Below, piece by piece: positions 25,162-33,292 of a stretch of 64,000 bases of DNA. Position numbers and translations under genes: made by a program. Numbering within the stretch: position 1 is the first letter of the stretch; every line of letters starts with the position of its first letter. The stretch spans positions 3,720,001 through 3,784,000 of the forward strand of contig NZ_CP053908.1 of NCBI RefSeq assembly GCF_013256625.1, in the 5' to 3' direction. The notes beneath the pieces are model-generated. The model did no database searches. It had not been told where the DNA came from and was given only the letters and a program-made list of their open reading frames with translations. Source of the stretch: Hymenobacter sp. BRD128. GTDB lineage: Bacteria > Bacteroidota > Bacteroidia > Cytophagales > Hymenobacteraceae.

Positions 25162-26478
25162 ATGAAAGTTAGAACCCTTAAACAAAACAAAGTCAACGTC
25201 ATAACTCTGGGCTGCTCCAAAAACCTTGTCGATAGCGAGGTGCTCATGGGTCAGCTCAAGGCCAACGACTTTCTGGTGACGCACGAGGCAAAGAAGTCGG
25301 ATGCCAACATTGTGATTATCAATACCTGTGGCTTTATCGACAATGCCAAGCAAGAAAGTATCGACACCATTCTGCGCTACGCCGATGAGAAGGAGGCTGG
25401 CAAGCTGGAAAAGCTCTACGTGACGGGCTGCCTTTCGCAGCGTTATAAAGACGAGCTGGAGGTCGAGATTCCGCAGGTCGACGCCTACTTTGGCACCCTA
25501 GAATTGCCCCAGATGCTGAAAGTGCTGGAGGCCGACTACAAGAAGGAGCTGGTGGGCGAGCGCCTGCTCACCACGCCCAAGCACTACGCCTACTTCAAAA
25601 TCGCGGAGGGCTGCAACCGGCCGTGCTCGTTCTGCGCCATCCCGCTGATGCGCGGCAAGCACGTGGACCGGCCCATGGACGACCTCGTGACCGAGGCCAA
25701 GCGCCTGGTCGGCATGGGCACCAAAGAGCTGATTCTCATTGCTCAGGACCTGACTTACTACGGCCTGCAAGCCTACGGCGAGCGCAAGCTACCCGAGCTG
25801 CTGGAGCGCCTGAGCGACGTGGCTGGTGTGGAGTGGCTGCGCTTGCAATACGCCTATCCCTCGCAGTTTCCGCTGGCGGCGCTGGACGTGATGCGCGAGC
25901 GCCCAAATATCTGCCGCTACCTCGACATGCCCTTGCAACACATTTCGGATAACATGCTGAAAACCATGCGCCGGGGCATTACGAGCCGCCGCACCAAGGA
26001 GCTGGTGCGCGAGATTCGCGACCGCGTGCCGGGCATTGCGCTACGCACCACGCTCATTGCCGGCCACCCCGGCGAGACGGAGGAAGACTTTGCCGAGTTG
26101 TGTGAATTCGTGCAAGAATCGAAGTTTGAGCGCCTGGGCATTTTCACCTACTCGCACGAGGAGAACACGCACTCGCACACCCTAGCCGACGACGTGCCCG
26201 CCGAAGTAAAGCAGGCGCGCGCCGACCGCATCATGGAAATTCAGCAGCAGATATCGCTGGATTACAACGAGTCGCGCGTGGGCCAAACGTACAAAGTACT
26301 CTTCGACCGGCTCGAAGGCGGCTACTACGTGGGCCGCACCGAGTTCGACTCGCCCGAGGTGGATAATGAAGTGCTGGTGCTGGCTACCAACGACCTGCAC
26401 ATCCCGCAGGGTAGCTTTGCCAACGTGCACATCACGGGCGCTAGCGACTTCGACCTGTACGGCGAAGTGGTGCGCTAG
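25162..26478 (+). CDS. rimO: Ribosomal protein S12 methylthiotransferase RimO
   Basis: A 438-residue radical SAM methylthiotransferase that adds a methylthio group to an Asp of ribosomal protein S12. The N-terminal UPF0004 domain has the three cluster Cys in LGCSKNLVDSEV, INTCGFIDNA and VTGCLSQRYKD. The radical SAM motif CxxxCxxC is in EGCNRPCSFCAIPLMRGKH (about 150-170). A C-terminal TRAM domain (about 370-438) has VGRTEFDSPEVDNEV, which separates RimO from MiaB in my judgement. Length is standard. It is monocistronic, with palindromic repeats on both sides. Confidence 0.96.
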   Translation: MKVRTLKQNKVNVITLGCSKNLVDSEVLMGQLKANDFLVTHEAKKSDANIVIINTCGFIDNAKQESIDTILRYADEKEAGKLEKLYVTGCLSQRYKDELEVEIPQVDAYFGTLELPQMLKVLEADYKKELVGERLLTTPKHYAYFKIAEGCNRPCSFCAIPLMRGKHVDRPMDDLVTEAKRLVGMGTKELILIAQDLTYYGLQAYGERKLPELLERLSDVAGVEWLRLQYAYPSQFPLAALDVMRERPNICRYLDMPLQHISDNMLKTMRRGITSRRTKELVREIRDRVPGIALRTTLIAGHPGETEEDFAELCEFVQESKFERLGIFTYSHEENTHSHTLADDVPAEVKQARADRIMEIQQQISLDYNESRVGQTYKVLFDRLEGGYYVGRTEFDSPEVDNEVLVLATNDLHIPQGSFANVHITGASDFDLYGEVVR

Positions 26479-26503
26479 CTACTGAATACCAACTAAAAAA
26501 GAA

Positions 26504-26598
26504 CGTCATGCTGAGCCTGCGAAGCAGCTTGCGTGCGCCGCGAGGGGAATGGTAATTCTATCGGCGCGAACAAGCTGCTTCGCAGGCTCAGCATGACG
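26504..26598. repeat. Palindromic intergenic repeat (GTCATGCTGA family)
   Basis: Perfect inverted arms of 28 bases (26504-26531 and 26571-26598) beginning CGTCATGCTGAGCCTGCGAA. The 39-base loop has GTGCGCCGCGAGGGG, partly like the loop core of the repeat at 25048. It follows the rimO stop by 25 bases, and thus could terminate or stabilise the rimO transcript. The two copies flanking rimO have the same outer GTCATGCTGA but different inner sequence. Confidence 0.92.
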
Positions 26599-26673
26599 AT
26601 TGAGGGGCCGTTCTAACCTTTCCCGCTTAGCCGGGTTTTGGCCTGAATTCCGCGCTCACTTTTCCCTGCGCTC

Positions 26674-28293
26674 ATGGCCGCTGCCGACTGTATTACCCTG
26701 CCCTACGCCGCTACCGGCGCCTTTTCGGGCCTGCTGACTGATTACCTGGCCCAGAAGCCGGCGCTAGCCCCTTTCTACCACCGCTTTCCAGAACTGGCTA
26801 GCTTCACGGCCCAAATCGAGGAGAAACGGGCGAGTTACTCGCCCGAAGCCCGCCAGCGCCTCGTGGCCGACCTGCGCGCCCAATACGCCGAGCTGGGTGG
26901 CGAGGTGCCGCCCGCCGTGGCCGCCAACCTGGAGCTGCTGGCCCGCGATACCACGTTTACCATCACCACGGGGCACCAGCTCAACCTGTTTACCGGGCCG
27001 CTGTACTTTGTGTATAAGATAATTACGGCCATCAAGCTGAGCCAGGAGCTGAAGGCCGCGCATCCCGACTACGACTTTGTGCCGGTGTACTGGCTAGCCA
27101 CCGAGGACCACGATTTTGCCGAAATCAATCATTTCCAGCTCTTCGGCAAAACGCACAGCTGGGCGGGCCCTGGCGAAGGGGGCCTCGGCGGCCCCGTCGG
27201 CCGCCTACCCTTAGCGGGCCTGCAAGAGGAATTATTGAGCCAGCTGCCGCCTGAAGTGCCCGCCGCCTTCCGCGACGCTTACACTAACAGTCAAACCCTG
27301 AGCGAGGCCACGCGCCGACTGGCCACCGGCTTGTTTGGCGAATACGGCCTGGTGTGCCTCGATGCCGACCGGCCGACGCTTAAGCAGGCCTTGAAGCCAC
27401 TGCTGGAGAAGGAGATAAAAGAGCAGTTTTCCAACCAGGCGGTGCAGGCCACCAACGCCCGCCTCACGGCCGCCGGCTACAAGCCGCAGGTGTATTCGCG
27501 CCCGCTCAACCTGTTTTTCCTCACCGACGAAGGCAAGCGCGAGCGCCTGGAGCCCGACGCTGCCCCCGGCGCCGACTGCACCCAGGTAACGGTGCGCGGC
27601 ACCGCCCGCTGCCACTCGCAGGCCGAGCTGCTGGCCCTGGCCACTGCTGAGCCCGAGCGCTTTAGCCCCAACGTGGTGCTGCGCCCGGTGTACCAAGAAA
27701 TTCTGCTGCCCAACCTCGCCTACATCGGCGGCGGGGCCGAGGTGGCGTACTGGTTTCAGCTGAAAGACGTGTTTGCGGCGCTCGGTGTGCCCTATCCCAT
27801 CATGCTGCCCCGTAACTCGGCCATGTACCTGAGCCGTGCCAACGCCGGCAAGCTAGCCAAGCTAGGCCTGAGCACGTTCGACATTTTCAAGCCCCTAGCG
27901 GAGCTGAAAAAACAAGTCGGCGCGCAGCTGGGCCAAGAGGAAATCAGCCTAGCCGCGCAGCAGCAAGCCCTGGCCGCCGCCTTCGAGCAGGTGCAGGCCC
28001 TGGCCCAACGCCTCGACCCCACGCTGGTGAAGTCGGTAGCGGCCGAAGCCCAGAAGGCCGCCGGCAGCCTGGCCGGCCTCGAAAAGCGCCTCAGCAAAGC
28101 CGCCGAGGCCAAGCATGAGACCGCCTACGCCCAGCTCACATCCCTCAAGGATAAGCTCTTTCCGGAAGGTGGCTTGCAGGAACGCACCGACAATGTGCTC
28201 AGCATTATGATTAATAATCCTGGTTTTATCAGGCAGCTACTGGCTTGTTTTGAGCCGCTGGCGCTGGAGTTTGCGGTAGTGCATGAGGTATAA
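26674..28293 (+). CDS. bshC: Bacillithiol biosynthesis cysteine-adding enzyme BshC
   Basis: A 539-residue BshC, the last enzyme of bacillithiol synthesis, which joins Cys to glucosaminyl-malate. Family signatures are FYHRFPELASFTAQIEEK (about 31-48), TITTGHQLNLFTGPLYFVYK (about 100-118), VPVYWLATEDHDFAEINHF and YIGGGAEVAYWFQLKDVF. A C-terminal coiled coil of Ala/Gln/Leu (about 410-490) matches the BshC dimerisation helices. Length is normal. It stands alone on the plus strand, after the palindrome that follows rimO. With ytxJ in this window it indicates that this Gram-negative lineage uses bacillithiol as its low-molecular thiol. Confidence 0.96.
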   Translation: MAAADCITLPYAATGAFSGLLTDYLAQKPALAPFYHRFPELASFTAQIEEKRASYSPEARQRLVADLRAQYAELGGEVPPAVAANLELLARDTTFTITTGHQLNLFTGPLYFVYKIITAIKLSQELKAAHPDYDFVPVYWLATEDHDFAEINHFQLFGKTHSWAGPGEGGLGGPVGRLPLAGLQEELLSQLPPEVPAAFRDAYTNSQTLSEATRRLATGLFGEYGLVCLDADRPTLKQALKPLLEKEIKEQFSNQAVQATNARLTAAGYKPQVYSRPLNLFFLTDEGKRERLEPDAAPGADCTQVTVRGTARCHSQAELLALATAEPERFSPNVVLRPVYQEILLPNLAYIGGGAEVAYWFQLKDVFAALGVPYPIMLPRNSAMYLSRANAGKLAKLGLSTFDIFKPLAELKKQVGAQLGQEEISLAAQQQALAAAFEQVQALAQRLDPTLVKSVAAEAQKAAGSLAGLEKRLSKAAEAKHETAYAQLTSLKDKLFPEGGLQERTDNVLSIMINNPGFIRQLLACFEPLALEFAVVHEV

Positions 28294-28338
28294 GGGAGTA
28301 ACTATCCTTCAATATCTTGCAAGTCATACATTAGTTCT

Positions 28339-28935
28339 ATGAACTACTGGACTACCATCATCACCTTATTACTTTTTTGGCTACCTAGCTGTGCCCAAAC
28401 AATTTCTTCGGAAGATTACCGGGTTTATTCAGCTATTTTAGAGCAGGATGGCGCAATAAAGGCAAGTCGTATAGTCATTATTCAGGAGCTTGCTACTTCT
28501 CAAGAGTCAAATGCAGTAAATATTGCTTTGAAAGAAAATGATTTAAGTACGCTGAATATGATGGCCCACGAGTTTCGATTTGATTCTGTAAGTACGGCTA
28601 CTATTCACCGGTATTTTACTTCGCCATCAATAGCAGAGAAGTTTACGGATGCTACTGCTTGGCCGATTTCCGTGAATCTACTTTCTAAGCAGTCTTTTGA
28701 AAAACTGTTTAGGCACAATGCAGGTCGTGGATGGAAATTATTTTATCAAAGATTTCCGGGGGCAGCAGGAGCTTTTTCATTTTCAAAGGTGACGTATTCT
28801 ACTACGGGTGACCGTGCTGTAGTCTATAGAGCCGTGCAACGAGGCGGACTAAATGGTAACGGCGCACTCCTTGTATTGGAAAAGGTTCAGAATGAATGGC
28901 GGCTCAAATACAGATTCAACGTTTGGTATAGCTAA
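28339..28935 (+). CDS. Hypothetical secreted protein, AT-rich
   Basis: A 198-residue protein with a signal peptide or lipoprotein signal: MNYWTTIITLLLFWLPSC, with Cys at 18 followed by AQT. The C-terminal part ends with FSKVTYSTTGDRAVVYRAVQ and GNGALLVLEKVQNEWRLKY, a beta-strand pattern of secreted proteins of unknown function in Bacteroidota. The gene is visibly richer in A and T than its neighbours and uses codons such as TTA, ATA and AGA more often, which suggests recent acquisition. It lies 45 bases after bshC in the same direction. No catalytic motif was seen. Confidence 0.65.
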   Translation: MNYWTTIITLLLFWLPSCAQTISSEDYRVYSAILEQDGAIKASRIVIIQELATSQESNAVNIALKENDLSTLNMMAHEFRFDSVSTATIHRYFTSPSIAEKFTDATAWPISVNLLSKQSFEKLFRHNAGRGWKLFYQRFPGAAGAFSFSKVTYSTTGDRAVVYRAVQRGGLNGNGALLVLEKVQNEWRLKYRFNVWYS

Positions 28936-29032
28936 TTCCCATCTTTTCATACTGTTCAATTCAGAGACAGAATCTGTAGCACTTAATTACGAGCCTAGCA
29001 CTACCCCGGCGCTGGGCTCTTTCTTTGTGGCC

Positions 29033-29905
29033 ATGCTCCGCTCCGCCCTCTTCGCCTTTTCCCTATTTTTATTCGCTACGGCCGCCGCGCTGGCCCAAGC
29101 CATCAGCGGGCGCGTGACGGACGCCCGCACCGGGCAGCCGCTGCCGTTTGTGAATATCGGGGTGGTGGGCAAGGCGCTGGGCACCGTCAGCAACGAGCAG
29201 GGGCAGTACGGGCTGGCCTTCCAGGAAAAGCTGGCGGCCGATACGGTGCGCGTTTCCTACCTCGGCTACCAGCCGCGGCTGCTCACGCTGCGGCAGTTGC
29301 AAGAGCAGCCCAACTTGGCGCTAAGCCCGGCGGCCGTGGCGCTAGCCGAGGTGCGGGTGCAGGGCAAAAGCCGCACCTGGCGCGACCGCCAGCTGGGCTT
29401 CAGTGGCAACTCGGAAAACTCCACGCTTAGCCTCGAACCCAAGGACCTGGGCGCCGAAACGGGCACCGTTATCTACCTCAAGCGCAAGCCTACCAACGTG
29501 TTAAAGGCTAACTTCAACGTGGCCTACAACCACGTGGGCAACGTGACGTTGCGCGTGAACCTCTACCGCCTCGATGCCAAAGACCATCCCACCAACGAGA
29601 AGCTGCTGCACCGCGAGGTAATACTGCGCACCGCCGCCGCCCACGGCCCCATTTCGGTAGACCTGACGCCCGATAACCTGCTGCTGAGCGAGAACTTCTT
29701 CCTGTCGCTGGAGTGGGTGGGCGGGGCCGGGGCCGATGCTGCCGCGCTGCAAAAAGGGCTGGCCTTTTCGGCCGGCATTGGCTACGCCGACAACGACATC
29801 TACTACCGCGTCACTAGTCAGGCGAGTTGGGAGCGCATTTCGGCCGGCGCGGTGCTAGCGGGCATGCAGCCCAAGCTCAGCTTCTACGTGTCGGCTCAGG
29901 ATTAA
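29033..29905 (+). CDS. Carboxypeptidase-regulatory-like domain protein
   Basis: A 290-residue secreted protein. Signal peptide MLRSALFAFSLFLFATAAA is followed by a CarboxypepD_reg-like beta-sandwich (about 22-105): ISGRVTDARTGQPLPFVNIG and GTVSNEQGQYGLAF, the same module that opens SusC-like receptors. The rest (about 110-290) is beta-rich with no TonB-dependent barrel. Homologues of this layout are frequent in Bacteroidota and have no fixed role. The ATG at 29033 is chosen since it starts the signal peptide; a longer reading from 28853 overlaps the preceding gene. The stop overlaps the next start (TAATG), so it is coupled to the folate gene. Confidence 0.8.
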   Translation: MLRSALFAFSLFLFATAAALAQAISGRVTDARTGQPLPFVNIGVVGKALGTVSNEQGQYGLAFQEKLAADTVRVSYLGYQPRLLTLRQLQEQPNLALSPAAVALAEVRVQGKSRTWRDRQLGFSGNSENSTLSLEPKDLGAETGTVIYLKRKPTNVLKANFNVAYNHVGNVTLRVNLYRLDAKDHPTNEKLLHREVILRTAAAHGPISVDLTPDNLLLSENFFLSLEWVGGAGADAAALQKGLAFSAGIGYADNDIYYRVTSQASWERISAGAVLAGMQPKLSFYVSAQD

Positions 29906-30498
29906 TGGAAACCACTAAAGCCGCCCTGCGCCGCGCCGCGCTAGCCCGCCGCCGAGCGCTGACCAGCGCCGAGGTAGCCCAGCGCAGCCAGCAACTGGCC
30001 AACCTGCTATTTGCCAATTTTCCAGTGGCGCATTGGCGCTGGCTACACGTTTTCCTACCCCTAGCCCAGAAGAACGAGCCCGATACCTGGCCGCTCATTC
30101 ACCGCATTTGGGCCGAAGAACTGCCGGTGCGACTGGCCGCGCCCGTAGTGCAGCCAAACGGCATCGCGCTGAAACACTATGAGTTGACCCCAACTACGCC
30201 GTTAGTAACCAGCCACTGGGGCATTCCGGAGCCGGTGGCTAACCCGGCCGCTGAGGTAGCGCCCGCACAGCTCGATGCGGTGCTGGTGCCGCTGCTAGCC
30301 TGCGACCAGCAGGGCCAGCGCGTGGGCTACGGCGGCGGATTCTACGACCGGTTTTTGGCCGCGTGCCGGCCCGATGCGCTGTTCACTGGACTGAATCTGC
30401 TGGATGACGCGCCGGTGCCGGCCCTGGCCGATGTGCTGCCTACCGATGTGCCGCTGCACGCCTGCCTGACGCCGGGCGGGGTGTGGAATTTTTGCTAG
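29905..30498 (+). CDS. 5-formyltetrahydrofolate cyclo-ligase
   Basis: A 197-residue enzyme that converts 5-formyl-THF to 5,10-methenyl-THF with ATP. The N-terminal Arg/Ala-rich helix (METTKAALRRAALARRRALT) includes the conserved basic ATP-binding residues. The signature GYGGGFYDRFLA (about 145-156), preceded by LDAVLVPLLACDQQGQRV, is the family's glycine-rich motif. Length is typical. Its ATG overlaps the stop of the previous gene, which shows translational coupling to a protein with no folate link. It adds to one-carbon metabolism together with folP at 56 kb. Confidence 0.92.
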   Translation: METTKAALRRAALARRRALTSAEVAQRSQQLANLLFANFPVAHWRWLHVFLPLAQKNEPDTWPLIHRIWAEELPVRLAAPVVQPNGIALKHYELTPTTPLVTSHWGIPEPVANPAAEVAPAQLDAVLVPLLACDQQGQRVGYGGGFYDRFLAACRPDALFTGLNLLDDAPVPALADVLPTDVPLHACLTPGGVWNFC

Positions 30499-30584
30499 CC
30501 CAGCATCGGGAGGGTAGCTGCTGCTTTCGGTAGCGCCGCTGGGTGGCGGCGCGGGGCGGCGGCCCCACTCCTACCCCCATTCGC

Positions 30585-31116
30585 ATGGCTGCCATCGAAC
30601 CCTCCGCCCCCAAAGCCGGCAAAAAACCGCGCCCGCAAGCACAGCTTCCGCCTCGACATGACACCGATGGTGGACCTGGCGTTTCTGCTGCTCACGTTTT
30701 TTATGCTCACGACCACCTTCGCCAAGCCCCGCGTGATGCAGCTGCAAATGCCTGTCAAGCCGCAGGTGGATGACCAGAATACGCCCTTGCCAGCGTCCAA
30801 AGCCATGACGATTATCCTGGGCAGTGGGCACCAGGCATACTACTACTTCGGGCTAACCCAGCCCGACGACCCTAGCGTGCCAGTGCCCACGCTGCACACC
30901 ACCAACTTTGGTCCCAAAGGCATCCGCCAGGCGCTGCTGGCCTGGGGCCAGCGGCGGCCCACGCCGGTGGTGCTCATCAAGGCCGGGCCGCGGGCCAAGT
31001 ACAGCGACATGGTCGATATCCTGGACGAGATGAACATCACTGGCCAAAAGAAATACGCCCTCACGGACCTCACGGCGGCCGACCGCCAGCTGCTATCCCC
31101 TAGCGAGCGGCAGTAG
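30585..31116 (+). CDS. ExbD/TolR-family biopolymer transport protein, apparent frameshift
   Basis: An ExbD-like protein. The cytoplasmic N-terminus (MAAIEPSAPKAGKK) is in one frame and the rest, starting RARKHSFRLDMTPMVDLAF, is in the frame one base later. The join falls on an A6 run at 30621-30626; five A would give one 176-residue protein. The membrane helix (DLAFLLLTFFMLTTTF) has the conserved Asp of the proton path, and the periplasmic part ends with VLIKAGPRAKYSDMVDILDE. ExbD works with ExbB and TonB to energise outer-membrane transport; no exbB is next to it. Without a frame change the only product would start at the ATG at 30658 and lack the cytoplasmic tail. Sequence error, transcriptional slippage on the A run or real mutation are all possible. 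Confidence 0.75.
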
Positions 31117-31645
31117 GATTCTGGAGCAGTTCAACGCGCTCGATACGGGCCTGGCCCCAGGGCGCAATGCTGACGCGCACGCGCACGGCGGGGCTGGTTT
31201 TGCCGAGGCGTAGGGGGCTATCGCCAGGCACGTAGTAGCGCTCCAGGTTGTAGCGCAAACCCAGCGAGTGGTTGTAAACCTCGGTGACCCAGCCGCGCAG
31301 CACGGCTTGACCGGGGTTGGGATTCAGCGTTTGATCGTAGACGCCGGCCACGGTGGCGAGGCTATCGGGGCCGGTGTTTAGGAGCACGTACACGGCCTGG
31401 CGCCGCTGGGGCGGGCTAGCCCCACGCCAGGTGGTGAGCGGCGCCTCGGCGGCCGTATAGCGCAGGCGCACAAAGCTTTCGTATTGCAGGCTATGCAGCT
31501 CGACGGGCGCCGTGGCTAGCCAAATGTGCTGGCCGTAGGCCGTAGTGGCGTAGCCCGCGCCGGCCACGCCCAGCACGTAGAGCACCTGCGCCGCTACCAG
31601 CAGCCGCAGCAGCAAGCGGTGAGAAGGAGTGTGGCGGGTGGGCAT
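31100..31645 (-). CDS. GDYXXLXY domain protein
   Basis: A 181-residue protein with one N-terminal membrane helix (LLLRLLVAAQVLYVLGVAGA) and a periplasmic domain. The segment around YESFVRLRYTAAEAP (about 55-70) corresponds to the GDYxxLxY motif, and LRGWVTEVYNHSLGLRYNLERYYVP repeats the theme. Proteins of this family are nearly always encoded next to DUF2157 membrane proteins, as here: its ATG overlaps the DUF2157 stop by one base (TGATG). Function is unknown. Its 3' end overlaps the convergent exbD gene by 17 bases. Confidence 0.8.
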   Translation of the reverse strand: MPTRHTPSHRLLLRLLVAAQVLYVLGVAGAGYATTAYGQHIWLATAPVELHSLQYESFVRLRYTAAEAPLTTWRGASPPQRRQAVYVLLNTGPDSLATVAGVYDQTLNPNPGQAVLRGWVTEVYNHSLGLRYNLERYYVPGDSPLRLGKTSPAVRVRVSIAPWGQARIERVELLQNPTAAR

Positions 31646-32928
31646 CAGGCTAGGGGTTCTTGGGGCTGATTAGGTAAGGTGGGCGGCGTAGTAGGCGCGC
31701 TGCCGCTCGCCGCCGAAGCCACACCCGCAGCCAGGCGGCTCGCATTGCGGCGGCGCAAATACCAGCTCAAACTCAGCAGCAACACGCCGCCAATCAAGAA
31801 AAACAGCGACTTATCAAGGAAAGCCCAGGTGAGCTTGAAATAGGCGACCATGGTGGCGATGATGAACAGCACCGTGCCCAGCGTGAGCTGCTCGGCCTCG
31901 CCCGAGCGGTGGGCGCGGGCCAGCACCGAGCCGGCGTGCACGTACAGCACCACCAGCGTGGCAATGGCCAGCGGCAGCCCACCCGGCAGGTAAAAGCCCG
32001 GCAACAGCAACAGCCAGTCGGGCAGGCTAGCCAGCCGGCCCTGCTGCCGTTTGCCGGCCACCGACAGCGCAAAAACTGCCCCCAGCGCCCCCAGATAGGC
32101 CAGCACCGGCGGGCGCAGCTGCCCGGCATATTGGTCGGTTTCGCCAAACAGGGCTAGCCCCAGCGCAAACAAGTAGGCTGCTACCAGCGGCGGGCCTTGC
32201 AGGGCGCGGCCGGCGGCGCGGTCGCGGTGCCAGTCGCCGGCCGCGTACACGAGCATGGCCGGGATGAAAAACCAGGTGATTTTGCTGTGCGAAAGCGCCA
32301 CCCACAGCGCCGCCTGCCACAGCAAGCCCAGCGCTAGCACGGAAGCTAGCAGGGTGTCGGGGCGGCGCCACCAACGGTAGCCGCTGCCCAGCGCCACCAG
32401 TGCCACAATGGTGTAGCTGAAAATACCCAGCGCCTGGGTGCAATATGTCTGCACCGCCGCGCCGATAACTATCGGCAGCAGAATTAAGCTCTGACTTTCA
32501 TACAGATAGCTCAGCAGCACGCCCACCACTACCCAGGCCAGTAGCCCGCTAACATCGTAGCCCACCAGTTGGTAGAGCTGGCTAGTGAGGATAATGCCCG
32601 CCCCAAACAGCACCAGCCCGAGGCCGATGAGCCCGTGCCCCACGCGCCGGTTGCCGCGCCGCAAAAAGTACTCGCCGCCCGCATAGGCCGCCACTAGGCT
32701 GCCCAGCAGCAGCCCTAGCCGCAACGGGGTGGGTAGGCGCTGCCAGTTGGCCGCCACCACGCTCAGCGCGCTCAGGCCCACCAAAATGCTGCCCAGTAGC
32801 GGCAGCAGCCCCACGGCCTGCACGGCATCGGAGGGGTAGCGGGCGAGCAGGCGCTCGCGCTGCGCCTCCGTGATGAGGCCCTCGGTGACCCAGGCGGGGC
32901 TTTCGGTTTCGAGAAATTTACGACTCAT
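31645..32928 (-). CDS. DUF2157 multi-span membrane protein
   Basis: A 427-residue protein. A soluble N-terminal segment of about 45 residues (WVTEGLITEAQRERLLARYP) typical of DUF2157 precedes about 11-12 hydrophobic helices (LLPLLGSILVGLSALSVVAA, HGLIGLGLVLFGAGIILTSQ and others to about 395). The C-terminal tail is Ser/Pro-rich. DUF2157 proteins are predicted inner-membrane proteins of unknown function, usually paired with GDYXXLXY proteins. The start overlaps the end of the zinc-ribbon gene by 11 bases and the stop overlaps the GDYXXLXY start, so the three genes form a tightly coupled unit. Confidence 0.88.
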   Translation of the reverse strand: MSRKFLETESPAWVTEGLITEAQRERLLARYPSDAVQAVGLLPLLGSILVGLSALSVVAANWQRLPTPLRLGLLLGSLVAAYAGGEYFLRRGNRRVGHGLIGLGLVLFGAGIILTSQLYQLVGYDVSGLLAWVVVGVLLSYLYESQSLILLPIVIGAAVQTYCTQALGIFSYTIVALVALGSGYRWWRRPDTLLASVLALGLLWQAALWVALSHSKITWFFIPAMLVYAAGDWHRDRAAGRALQGPPLVAAYLFALGLALFGETDQYAGQLRPPVLAYLGALGAVFALSVAGKRQQGRLASLPDWLLLLPGFYLPGGLPLAIATLVVLYVHAGSVLARAHRSGEAEQLTLGTVLFIIATMVAYFKLTWAFLDKSLFFLIGGVLLLSLSWYLRRRNASRLAAGVASAASGSAPTTPPTLPNQPQEPLA

Positions 32929-33214
32929 GCGGGGTGCAACCTACGGCGGCCGGCGCGGGCAGGGCCTCCTCCACCAGTTCTTCAATGAGTGCGTCGAGGC
33001 CGTGGTACCAGTCGATGTGGGGCGAGGTGACGCTGCAGCCGCCCGGCCGGGGCGGGCAGGTGGTCACGGCCCAGCGGTAGCGGCACTGCGGGCAGGTGCC
33101 GGCCGTTTCAAACGTGTTCCAGACGTGGCCGCAGCGGCACTGCCAGTGCGCGCCGCCGTCGGGCTCCCAGTGGCAGTTGGGGCAATAAATTTCGATAGCA
33201 GCGTCGGTAGCCAT
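32918..33214 (-). CDS. Small zinc-ribbon protein
   Basis: A 98-residue protein with three CxxC-type pairs in the first half: YCPNCHWEP, WQCRCGHVWNTF and TCPQCRYRW. These can bind one or two zinc ions as zinc ribbons. The C-terminal half (PHIDWYHGLDALIEELVEEA) is an acidic helix. It opens a minus-strand unit with the DUF2157 and GDYXXLXY genes, and its 3' end overlaps the DUF2157 start. A palindromic repeat lies 11 bases before its start. Function is not known. Confidence 0.75.
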   Translation of the reverse strand: MATDAAIEIYCPNCHWEPDGGAHWQCRCGHVWNTFETAGTCPQCRYRWAVTTCPPRPGGCSVTSPHIDWYHGLDALIEELVEEALPAPAAVGCTPHES

Positions 33215-33225
33215 AGCAAGGTGGG

Positions 33226-33292
33226 AGTAGCGCGGACTTTTAGTCCGCGAGTGGAAAAAACTGATACTGGCGGACTAAAAGTCCGCGCTACT
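33226..33292. repeat. Palindromic repeat (AGTAGCGCGGACT family)
   Basis: Perfect 23-base inverted arms (33226-33248 and 33270-33292) reading AGTAGCGCGGACTTTTAGTC at the start. Each arm is itself a small hairpin (GCGGACT...AGTCCGC), so the whole can form a cruciform or two alternative folds. The right arm contains the stop codon of mnmD (33275-33277). Related copies lie at 39639 and 59161. Confidence 0.92.

Noticed and set aside
30621..30627. Programmed minus-1 ribosomal slip at AAAAAAC in exbD
   Set aside because: The heptamer is present, but a minus-1 slip leads to a quick stop; the needed change is plus-1 (or loss of one A), so transcriptional slippage or a sequence error fits better.
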